Below, piece after piece: positions 34,990-44,092 of a DNA stretch of 64,000 bases. Both the position numbers and the translations under genes were made by a program. The stretch spans positions 124,001-188,000 of the forward strand of contig NZ_APNM01000006.1 in NCBI RefSeq assembly GCF_040361335.1. Direction: 5' to 3'. Under the pieces are notes generated by a model. It saw only the letters and a program-made list of their open reading frames with translations, did not search any database and was not told where the DNA came from. This stretch comes from APNM01 sp040361335 (lineage in GTDB: Bacteria; Pseudomonadota; Gammaproteobacteria; Nevskiales; Salinisphaeraceae). The stretch's first letter is position 1; each line of letters opens with the position of its first letter.

Positions 34990-36142
34990 CCTCTGGCTCG
35001 CGATCGCACTCTGCCTGTGGGCGAGTATCACGACCGCGCATACCCGCAGCGTGTCCTATTCGTTCTGGGAGATCGGCGACGACGGGGCGCGGGCGCGCGC
35101 CACGATGTCGCAACTGGAGCTGACCCGACTGGGCCTCGCGCCGGAGGACCCCCGCTACCGCGACAAGGTCGCGCAGCAATTGATGCAGAACCTGCGCCTC
35201 AACGATGCCGGCGGCCCCTGCACGAACGAGGCCGGCACACCGCCGGAGGTGCGCTCGGGGGATGTCGTTCACCGCTGGCGCGTACGCTGCGACGGACCGC
35301 CGACCAGCCTGAGCAGCACGCTCTTCCGCGGCACCGGCATCGCCCACGCACACTTCGTCACCCTGACCGCGGACGACCGGGACCCCGTCACCCGGATACT
35401 GACCCCCGACGCCGGCACCTGGCATTGGGCCGGGGAAACGGCGAACGCCACGGCGCCCGACCGCCTCGGCGCCTTCTTCTCATTGGGCGTGACGCATATC
35501 CTCTCCGGCTGGGACCACCTGGCGTTCCTGCTGGTCCTCGTGGTCATCGCCGCCTCCCTGAAGGAGGTAGCCTGGCTGGCCACGGGTTTCACCCTGGGCC
35601 ATAGCCTGACCCTGGCGATCGCCGTCCTCGGCCTCGCGCGGCCGACCGCCCCCGCGGTCGAGGCCTTCATCGCCCTGTCGATCGTGCTGGTCGCGCTGGA
35701 AAACGCTTATCGGCTGACGCCCGGCAGCCGCGCATTCGCGGCAGGCGCCGTGCTGGTGCTGATCGCGCTCGCCCTGGTCTCCCCCGTCATGCCGCTGCTG
35801 GTCGTCCTGGGTCTCGCGCTATTCCTGTACGCGTACGGCAGGCTGTTGCTGGACGCGCGCAAAGGCTTCCGCCTGCGGCTGGCGCTCACCGCCGCCTTCG
35901 GCCTGTTCCACGGTTTCGGCTTCGCCGGCGTGCTCGACGGCATGGACCTGCCGGCGGACCGGCTCGCGATCTCACTTCTGGGCTTCAATGCCGGCGTGGA
36001 GGTGGGACAACTGCTGCTGCTCGCCTGCGCCTGGCCGATCCTGCTGGCACTCCGGGGCAGCGGCCTACCGGCGACCCCGGCCGCCACGGCGGCGGCCGCC
36101 GGCATCGGCACGTTCTGGTACATCCAGCGGTTGTTCGGCTAG
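34976..36142 (+). CDS. HupE/UreJ-family membrane protein
   Basis: 388 residues. A signal sequence (LWLAIALCLWASITTAH) is followed by an extracytoplasmic domain of about 130 residues, then about seven membrane segments beginning with the family motif GVTHILSGWDHLAFLLVLVVI. GFTLGHSLTLAIAVLGL and AFGLFHGFGFAGVL carry the conserved His residues. HupE/UreJ members are linked to nickel or other metal transport. The metal and direction are not known here; this longer form with an N-terminal domain is common next to DUF3604 genes. Its 3' end overlaps the convergent PIN gene by 4 bases. Confidence 0.85.
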   Translation: MSRNNLWLAIALCLWASITTAHTRSVSYSFWEIGDDGARARATMSQLELTRLGLAPEDPRYRDKVAQQLMQNLRLNDAGGPCTNEAGTPPEVRSGDVVHRWRVRCDGPPTSLSSTLFRGTGIAHAHFVTLTADDRDPVTRILTPDAGTWHWAGETANATAPDRLGAFFSLGVTHILSGWDHLAFLLVLVVIAASLKEVAWLATGFTLGHSLTLAIAVLGLARPTAPAVEAFIALSIVLVALENAYRLTPGSRAFAAGAVLVLIALALVSPVMPLLVVLGLALFLYAYGRLLLDARKGFRLRLALTAAFGLFHGFGFAGVLDGMDLPADRLAISLLGFNAGVEVGQLLLLACAWPILLALRGSGLPATPAATAAAAGIGTFWYIQRLFG

Positions 36143-36882
36143 TCCGCGTACGCCATATCGCCGGGACCGGGGGTCCCCGCGTCGGACGGTAACGTGCCTG
36201 GCGTACCCGGGCATACCGGGGCGAAGCGGCCCGGCACATTCCCGAATGTCCTTATAGGGTCAATGGAAGCCCATTCATAGGTCGAGCGGAGACAGGGCGG
36301 ATAAGCTTGCCTTAACAGGAAGTTACGCCAGCCCCGCAGCGTCTCGGCGGTCGCCGGGTAACCGCTGGCGGCAAGATGAGTCAGATAAGCATCGATATCG
36401 TAGGGTGGATCGTGGAGTCGCCCGCGGATCAACCGGACGGCCTCGCAAACCGTTGCTTGCGCCAGATCACACTGGTACGAGACGAAGGCATCGGGATGGA
36501 TGGCCTCGACATCGTAGGGCGCCAATGCCGCTTCCGGAAAATCCTTCAGATTGAAGGTCACGATCGCATCGGCACCGGCGCGAAGCGCCGCGGCGAGTAC
36601 ATGGCGATCATCGGGGTCGGGCAAATCCAGTCCCTCGATGAGGGACTCGTAACCGGTGACCCGAGCGTCATCCACCACTCGGTCCATCAATTCACGCGTT
36701 CGAGCGAGGGCCGCGTCAGACAGGTCTGGCCGATTGGCCTTGAGGTTACGAATCCATTCGTCGTGAATGTCGTCGGTCCAGTGAGCCCGGAACAGGCCCG
36801 TGGTGGCCAACTGCATCAATAGATCGCGAGACGGCGCGGGATATAGGACATTGGCGTCGAAGACGACGGTGAACCGAGACAC
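36139..36882 (-). CDS. PIN-domain ribonuclease toxin
   Basis: 247 residues from GTG 36882, 1 base after the antitoxin stop. The PIN acidic residues are visible: Asp in VFDANVLYP, Glu in DIHDEWIRN, and Asp residues in DPDDRHVLAAAL and TFNLKDFP. The domain occupies about 1-190. The last about 55 residues (from RQAYPPCLRSTYEW) are Pro/Gly-rich and unlike the usual end of this family, so the natural stop may have been lost. It should cleave RNA and be held in check by the adjacent antitoxin. The region is less GC-rich than its surroundings. Confidence 0.85.
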   Translation of the reverse strand: MSRFTVVFDANVLYPAPSRDLLMQLATTGLFRAHWTDDIHDEWIRNLKANRPDLSDAALARTRELMDRVVDDARVTGYESLIEGLDLPDPDDRHVLAAALRAGADAIVTFNLKDFPEAALAPYDVEAIHPDAFVSYQCDLAQATVCEAVRLIRGRLHDPPYDIDAYLTHLAASGYPATAETLRGWRNFLLRQAYPPCLRSTYEWASIDPIRTFGNVPGRFAPVCPGTPGTLPSDAGTPGPGDMAYAD

Positions 36883-36883
36883 G

Positions 36884-37339
36884 TCAATAGCCCATATCGT
36901 GATCCACAGCGATCGCCGTCAACTCCTCGAGGTCGCGCTTTTGCTCGACCCTGCGCCGTTCCTTGTGATCAAGGAGATCACTGACCAAAACCCGGCGATG
37001 CGTGCCGACCTTGCGATAGGGGATATCACCCTTCTCCAGCAATTTCACCAGATACGGCCGCGAGACATTGAGCAGGTCGGCGGCCTCCTGAGTGGTCAAT
37101 TCCGCGTGCACGGGCATCAATGTAATCGCGTTCCCGCTGGCCATCTCGCTGAGGATGCGCAAAAGCATCTTGGCCGCCGACGTCGGCAATTCAAACACAC
37201 TGGAGCCGACCCCATCGCTCACGCGCACAGTGCCGCCAGGCTGCTCGAGTAGCTGCGCCAAGGCCTGACTGGCTTCCCGGGCCTGCGCCGATTCATCGCT
37301 GGACGGCAACTGCAGGTCGTCGTCGGGATAGCGTGTCAT
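36884..37339 (-). CDS. Excisionase-type HTH antitoxin
   Basis: 151 residues from ATG 37339. The MerR/excisionase-like helix-turn-helix is at about 88-135 (LTTQEAADLLNVSRPYLVKLLEKGDIPYRKVGTHRRVLVSDL). The N-terminal 60 residues are acidic and probably mediate toxin contact or dimerisation. It lies directly upstream of the PIN toxin and should repress its own promoter through the 9-bp repeats at 37369-37397. Confidence 0.88.
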   Translation of the reverse strand: MTRYPDDDLQLPSSDESAQAREASQALAQLLEQPGGTVRVSDGVGSSVFELPTSAAKMLLRILSEMASGNAITLMPVHAELTTQEAADLLNVSRPYLVKLLEKGDIPYRKVGTHRRVLVSDLLDHKERRRVEQKRDLEELTAIAVDHDMGY

Positions 37340-37368
37340 AACGTACTCCGACTTCTGTTATCCACATT

Positions 37369-37400
37369 CGAAATATACGAAATAAACGAAATTATCGCAA
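37369..37400 (-). promoter_or_regulatory. Antitoxin-toxin promoter overlapped by three 9-bp repeats
   Basis: Reading the minus strand: -35 TTGCGA (complement at 37395-37400), 17-base spacer, -10 TATATT (complement at 37372-37377), about 33 bases before the antitoxin ATG. On the plus strand the same bases hold three tandem nonamers, CGAAATATA (37369), CGAAATAAA (37378) and CGAAATTAT (37387). Repeats lying across the -10 to -35 region fit autoregulation by the HTH antitoxin (inference). Confidence 0.65.
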
Positions 37401-37580
37401 CGAAACCGTCGCGTCGAGTCTGACCGAGCGTCCACGACCCAGGTTTCTTGCGCCACGGCAACGCTTTGGCATGCGAAGGGAAACTCGGGAGGCGGGACAT
37501 GTGGCGGCACACGAGGACAAGGTGTACCAGGAGACCAATGGGAAAGTCCCCCGGTGCGGAACAAGGATGCCTCCGCCCAA

Positions 37581-37603
37581 CAAGCACGTATGTGACGTGC
37601 TTG
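37581..37603. promoter_or_regulatory. Perfect 9-bp inverted repeat upstream of the SDR gene
   Basis: CAAGCACGT (37581-37589) and ACGTGCTTG (37595-37603) are exact inverted repeats around ATGTG, 110 bases upstream of the SDR start. This is typical of an operator for a TetR- or IclR-like dimer, though it could also fold as a hairpin. The rest of the 374-base gap 37340-37713 contains no convincing gene. Confidence 0.5.
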
Positions 37604-37713
37604 ATCGGACGAGGCCGAAACCGGCGGCGCTGGCACGCCGGATCGCAAGGAGTGTCGGCTACCTGCAAGCACCGTTAAGGTGTGAAAACGATTCGAATAG
37701 GGAGAACAGGCTC

Positions 37714-38460
37714 GTGAGTGTCGAGGGCAAAGTGGTCGTCATCACCGGCGGCAGCCGTGGGATGGGCAAGGCCATGGCGGAAGGCTTCGCGAAGCAGGGC
37801 GCCAACGTGGTCGTCGCGAGCCGCAAGCGCGAGAACTGCGTCGAGGTGGCCGACGAACTGAGCACCGCTTACGGTGTCCGGGCGATGCCGGTCGCATGCA
37901 ACGTGAGCCACTGGGAGGACTGCGACGCCCTGGTGGAGACGGTATACGCGGAGCTCGGCCGGATCGACGTATTGATCAACAATGCCGGTCTCTCGCCGCT
38001 GTACCCCAGTCTCCCCGAGGTCACCGAGACCTACTTCGACAAGGTCATCGGCGTGAATCTCAAGGGCCCCTTCCGTCTCGCCGCCCTGGTCGGGCAGCGC
38101 ATGAGCGAGGGCGAGGGCGAGGGCGGATCGATCGTCAACATCGGCTCCATTGAGGCGATCCGGCCCAACACGCATTCCCTGCCGTACGCCGCCGCCAAGG
38201 CCGGGCTGCATGTCCTCACCGAGGGCTTCGCCAAGGCCTTCGGCCCCACGGTGCGGGTCAACACCATCCAGTGCGGCCCGTTCCTCACCGACATTGCCAC
38301 CGCCTGGACGCCCGAGATGCGCCGCCAGTTCGAGGAGACCCTCGCCCTGCAGCGCTGCGGCAAACCGGAGGAGGTCGTCGGCGCGGCGATGTACTTCGCC
38401 ACCGATGCCTCGTCGTTCTGTACCGGGGCGTTGCTGCGACTCGATGGGGGCACGCCGTGA
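37714..38460 (+). CDS. Short-chain dehydrogenase/reductase (SDR)
   Basis: 248 residues from GTG 37714 (AGGGAGAACAGG upstream). Classical SDR motifs: TGGSRGMG cofactor loop (about 11-18), NNAGLSPL, a catalytic Ser in NIGSIEA, and YAAAKAG with Tyr and Lys. It ends with SSFCTGALLRLDGG. It reduces or oxidises an alcohol or ketone with NAD(P)H; the substrate is unknown. The stop overlaps the phosphotransferase start (GTGA), so the two are coupled. Confidence 0.9.
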   Translation: MSVEGKVVVITGGSRGMGKAMAEGFAKQGANVVVASRKRENCVEVADELSTAYGVRAMPVACNVSHWEDCDALVETVYAELGRIDVLINNAGLSPLYPSLPEVTETYFDKVIGVNLKGPFRLAALVGQRMSEGEGEGGSIVNIGSIEAIRPNTHSLPYAAAKAGLHVLTEGFAKAFGPTVRVNTIQCGPFLTDIATAWTPEMRRQFEETLALQRCGKPEEVVGAAMYFATDASSFCTGALLRLDGGTP

Positions 38461-39515
38461 GCGACCCGATACCCGATCTCGAACCCGTCCGGGTCTGGAT
38501 GGACGAGCAGGGCCTGGGCAGGGGGCGGCCGTTCGAGGAAGCCCGGCTACTGGCCGGCGGCACCCAGAACGTGATGGTGCGCTTTCGCCGGGGGGACCGG
38601 TCCTACGTCCTGCGGCGCGGCCCGAGGCATACCCGGGCCACCACGGACAAGTCCCTGTTGCGGGAAATCCGGGTCCTGGAGGCCCTGGCCGACACGGCCG
38701 TCCCGCACCCGGCACTGATCGCGGCGTGCCCCGACCGCAACGTGCTGGGCGACTCGGTCTTCTACCTGATGGCGCCCGTCGACGGCCTCAACGCCGTGAA
38801 CGAACTCAGCGCCCGCCACCGCGAATCGGCCGCCGTGCGCCATGACATGGGGCTCCGGATGGTGGACGCGCTCGCCGCCCTGCACGCCGTCGACCCCGAG
38901 CAGGTCGGTCTGGGAGACATGGGCCATCCCGACGGCTTCCACGAACGGCAGGTCCGGCGGTGGCTGTCCGAGCTCGACGCCTACAACGAACTGTCGGGCT
39001 ACGAAGGGCACGCGATCCCCGGCCTCGCGCAGGTGGCCGACTGGCTCGACAACAACCTGCCGCGGCATCCGCGGCCGGGCCTGATGCACGGCGACTTCCA
39101 TGTCGCCAACGTCATGTTCGAGCACGGCGGGCCGGATGTCGCGGCCATCGTCGACTGGGAGATGTGCACCGTCGGCGACCCGCTGCTCGACCTCGGCTGG
39201 CTGTTGTCGTTGTGGCGCGAGCCGGGACAGGACACCGATCTACTCGACAGCGCCCTGTCCAAGGCCGGCGGGATGGCCACCCCGGACGAACTCATCGAGC
39301 GATACGCCTCGCATGGCGTGCGGGACGTGACCGAACTCGACTGGTACCGCGTCCTGGCCTGTTTCAAGCTGGGCATCATCCTGGAGGGCACCTATGCCCG
39401 TTCGCGGGCGGGCAAGGCGCCGCCGGAGCTCGGCACGTGGATGCGGGACCGCACCACACGGCTATTCGAACGGGCTCACGCCCTCATCGCCGCATCGGGC
39501 CGACAGGCCGGATAA
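38457..39515 (+). CDS. APH-family phosphotransferase, acyl-CoA-catabolism type
   Basis: 352 residues from GTG 38457. Kinase-like APH fold: LLAGGTQNVMVRF (nucleotide loop), YVLRRGPRH (catalytic Lys position occupied by Arg), LMHGDFHVANVMF (catalytic loop, Asp) and IVDWEMCTVGDPLLDLGWLL (metal Asp). This matches the phosphotransferase family associated with acyl-CoA dehydrogenases rather than an antibiotic-resistance enzyme. It is coupled to the SDR gene, consistent with a shared catabolic pathway. Confidence 0.85.
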   Translation: MSDPIPDLEPVRVWMDEQGLGRGRPFEEARLLAGGTQNVMVRFRRGDRSYVLRRGPRHTRATTDKSLLREIRVLEALADTAVPHPALIAACPDRNVLGDSVFYLMAPVDGLNAVNELSARHRESAAVRHDMGLRMVDALAALHAVDPEQVGLGDMGHPDGFHERQVRRWLSELDAYNELSGYEGHAIPGLAQVADWLDNNLPRHPRPGLMHGDFHVANVMFEHGGPDVAAIVDWEMCTVGDPLLDLGWLLSLWREPGQDTDLLDSALSKAGGMATPDELIERYASHGVRDVTELDWYRVLACFKLGIILEGTYARSRAGKAPPELGTWMRDRTTRLFERAHALIAASGRQAG

Positions 39516-39557
39516 CCTCGAAAGGCGGCACCCCGGCCCGCAAGCGTCGCGAGCGCC

Positions 39558-41060
39558 TCAGAACAGCGGCTCGCCCCAGTCCACCGACTCGCGAAGCGTC
39601 GGCTTGAGCACCTTGCCGCCCGGGTTGCGCGGCAGCGCCTCGCCGGCGACGTGGATGTACTGCGGCACCTTGAAGTCACCGATGTGGCGGCGGCAGAAGG
39701 CGACCACGTCGTCGGCATCCACCTCGCGGCCGGGCACGGGCACGATCACCGCGCCCACCTTCTCGCCCATCATGGCGTCGGGCACGCCCATCACCGCCGC
39801 CTCGAAGATGTCGGGGTGGGCGGCCAGGCAGTTCTCCACCTCCACGCAGTACACGTTCTCGCCGCCGCGGTTGATCATGTCCTTGGCGCGGTCGACGATG
39901 TAGACGAGGCCTTTGTCGTCGATGCGGGCCAGGTCACCGCTGCGCAGCCAGCCGTCGACGAAGGTCTCCGCGGTGGCCTCCGGCTTGTTCCAATAGCCGT
40001 CCACCACGTTCGAGCCGCGGATGAGCAGTTCGCCGACCCCGGTATCGGGGTCGACATCCCGCAGATCCACTTCCATCACCGGCGCGGCGAAGCCGACGCT
40101 GTCGGCATGCTCGTCGGCGTACTCGTGCGGCAGGTAAGTGGCGATCGAGGCGGTCTCGGTCAGGCCGAAGCCGTTGCCCAGCCGCGCCCGCGGAAAGGCG
40201 TCCTTGAGCCGGGCCACCAGGTCCGGCGCGATGGGCGCCCCGCCGTAGACCAGCCAGCGCACGCTGGAGACGTCGAAATCGCCGAAATTCTCCTGACTGA
40301 TCGCCAGCCAGTACACCGCCGGCACCGACACCAGCACATTGATGCGCTCGGCCTCGATCGCCTGCAGGAAAGCCTGGACCTCGAAGGCGGGCATGATCAC
40401 CGTCGCCCCGCAACGCTCCAGGGTGGCCAGGAGCTGGCTGTGGCAGCCGGTGGCGTGGAACAGCGGCACCGACAGCAGGTTGCGCACGCTGCCGTCGTCC
40501 GGCAGGCCGATCACCCGGCGGGCGGACTCGTTGTTGGACAGGAAGTTGGCGTGGGTCGTCCGCGCGCCCTTGGGAAAGCCGGTGGTGCCGCTGGTGTAGA
40601 AGATCGCCGCCAGGTCCGCCGGCTGGAGGTCGTCGACGACCAGCGGCTCGCCGTCGGGCAGGGCGTCGTCCGGCCGGAACACGTAGGCCGAGCCGGAGTC
40701 GTCGATGACGTAGTCGATCTCCTCCCGCGAGAAGCGGATGTTGACCGGCACCGCCACGACGCCGGCGAGGTGGCAGCCGAGAAAGGCCAGCACCCAATCC
40801 AGGCCGTTGCCGAGCTGGATGGCGGCGCGGTCGCCGCGCTGCAGGCCGGATGCGGCCAGCCCCCCGGCCACGCGCGCCGAGCGGTCCCACAGTTCGCGGT
40901 AGGTCACCCGCGCGCCGGTGCCCAGATCCACGATCGCCTCGCCCTCGGGCCGGCGCTCCACGCTGTTCCGCAGCATGGCCACCAGCGAGTCGGGACGGTT
41001 CGCATAGCGCTTCACGCCGTCCTCGCCGCGGACGACGCCGGATTCGTCGAAGACACCCAT
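39558..41060 (-). CDS. AMP-dependent acyl-CoA synthetase/ligase
   Basis: 500 residues from ATG 41060. ANL superfamily motifs: FYTSGTTGFPKGA (P-loop, A3), YGGAPIAPDL, NGFGLTETAS (A5), GWLRSGDLARIDDKG (A7), DRAKDMINRGGENV (A8) and NPGGKVLK with the catalytic Lys (A10). It activates a carboxylic acid to its CoA thioester through an adenylate. The exact acid is not identifiable. The start shares one base with the stop of the phosphotriesterase-like gene, so the two are translationally coupled. Confidence 0.92.
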   Translation of the reverse strand: MGVFDESGVVRGEDGVKRYANRPDSLVAMLRNSVERRPEGEAIVDLGTGARVTYRELWDRSARVAGGLAASGLQRGDRAAIQLGNGLDWVLAFLGCHLAGVVAVPVNIRFSREEIDYVIDDSGSAYVFRPDDALPDGEPLVVDDLQPADLAAIFYTSGTTGFPKGARTTHANFLSNNESARRVIGLPDDGSVRNLLSVPLFHATGCHSQLLATLERCGATVIMPAFEVQAFLQAIEAERINVLVSVPAVYWLAISQENFGDFDVSSVRWLVYGGAPIAPDLVARLKDAFPRARLGNGFGLTETASIATYLPHEYADEHADSVGFAAPVMEVDLRDVDPDTGVGELLIRGSNVVDGYWNKPEATAETFVDGWLRSGDLARIDDKGLVYIVDRAKDMINRGGENVYCVEVENCLAAHPDIFEAAVMGVPDAMMGEKVGAVIVPVPGREVDADDVVAFCRRHIGDFKVPQYIHVAGEALPRNPGGKVLKPTLRESVDWGEPLF

Positions 41061-42034
41061 CAGTACGCCCCGACGTTCTCGAAGATGCGGCGCGGGTTGA
41101 TCACCATCATTTGATCGATCTGGTCCTCGGTGACACCGCGCTCCCGCAACGCGGGCAGCACGTCCTCGTGGATATGCTTGTAGTGCCAGTTGGGCACGTT
41201 GGTGGCGCGCTGCTCCTCGGTGAACCAGTCGATATGGCACATGGTGTCGTGGGACAGCACCATGCGGTCGGCATAGCCGGCCTTGCACAGGTCCACCACC
41301 GTGTTCACGCGGTTCTCGAAGTCGAGCAGGATATCCAGCCCGAAGCGGTCCATGCCGATGGTGGAGCCCGCATCCATGAGGTTGCGCAAATAGGTCTGGT
41401 CGGTGGTGTCACCGCAGTGGCCGATGATCACGCGCGACAGGTCCACGCCCTCCTCGCGGAAGACCTTCTGCTGGTCGTAGCCGCGCTCGGTGTGGGCGTC
41501 GGTGTGGGTGGTGATGGGCACGCCGGTCTCGCGGTGGGCCTGGGCCACCGCGCGCAGCACCCGTTCCACGCCGGGCGTCAGGCCCTCCTTCTCGGTGACG
41601 CACTTCAGGATCGCGGCCTTCACGCTGGTGCCGGCGATGCCCTCGCGGATGTCCTGGATGAACATGCCGGTCATCGGCTCCGGCTCCTCGAACAGGCAAT
41701 CCGGGCCGCGGAAGTGGAAATAGAAGGGCACTTCGTTGTAGGTGTAGACGCCGGTGGCGGCGACGATATTCACGTCCACCTCATTGGCGATGCGCTGCAC
41801 CCGTGGGATGTAGCGGCCCAGCCCGATCACGGTGGGATCGACGATGGTGTCCACACCCACCTCGGTCAGACCCTTGAGCTTGGTGATCGCATCCGAGACG
41901 CGGTACTCCTCGTCCCAGATCTCGGGGTAGTTCTGCTGGATCTCGGGGCTGAGAACGAACACGTGCTCGTGCATCAGCGTGGTGCCCAGTTCCGACGTGT
42001 CCATCGGCCCGCGCACCGTTTCCACGGTCGTCAT
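41060..42034 (-). CDS. Phosphotriesterase-family metal hydrolase (lactonase/esterase-like)
   Basis: 324 residues from ATG 42034. The binuclear metal site residues of the PTE family are visible: LMHEHVF (HxH), AAILKCV (the carbamylated Lys), ITTHTD, IIGHCGDTTD and LSHDTMC (Asp). PTE relatives include lactonases and other C-O or P-O hydrolases. Pairing with an acyl-CoA synthetase suggests ring or ester opening, then CoA activation (inference). Confidence 0.88.
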   Translation of the reverse strand: MTTVETVRGPMDTSELGTTLMHEHVFVLSPEIQQNYPEIWDEEYRVSDAITKLKGLTEVGVDTIVDPTVIGLGRYIPRVQRIANEVDVNIVAATGVYTYNEVPFYFHFRGPDCLFEEPEPMTGMFIQDIREGIAGTSVKAAILKCVTEKEGLTPGVERVLRAVAQAHRETGVPITTHTDAHTERGYDQQKVFREEGVDLSRVIIGHCGDTTDQTYLRNLMDAGSTIGMDRFGLDILLDFENRVNTVVDLCKAGYADRMVLSHDTMCHIDWFTEEQRATNVPNWHYKHIHEDVLPALRERGVTEDQIDQMMVINPRRIFENVGAY

Positions 42035-42159
42035 GATGCTCTCCTCCGTCTCGCTACGGACGTTGTTGTCCTGTCACGCTAAGCGTCGGGGAGCAAAGCC
42101 GCAACCGTGGAACAGGCCGACGGCGATGCCGGCCGGTCGGTCACCAGGGGCCGGCAGGG

Positions 42160-43983
<1,824 letters not shown>

Positions 43984-43997
43984 GTTTGCTTGTGCTC

Positions 43998-44092
43998 CGG
44001 GAAATGACAGACGGAAAACGGGAAACGCCGGAAGGTGATCCCGTCTACTACAGGGGTTTTGGCGTTTTCCGTTTTCCGTTTCACGTTTTCCG
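43998..44092. repeat. Two opposed arrays of degenerate 7-bp repeats between glmU and glmS
   Basis: On the plus strand, a 7-base phase runs through CGGGAAA (43998), TGACAGA (44005), CGGAAAA (44012) and CGGGAAA (44019). In the opposite direction, four exact-phase units are read on the minus strand at 44065-44092 (CGGAAAA, CGTGAAA, CGGAAAA, CGGAAAA). The two arrays can pair (44013-44029 with 44061-44077, one mismatch). The second array runs into the last glmU codons. Confidence 0.7.

Noticed and set aside
37358..37672. Minus-strand frames of about 100 codons in the gap before the SDR gene
   Set aside because: Two overlapping frames without a domain or ribosome site; they read through the repeat and dyad region.
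44065..44092. parS site (contains TTTCACGTTTT)
   Set aside because: Only half of the parS palindrome is present and it falls in the heptamer array; no GTTTCACGTGAAAC core was seen in the window.
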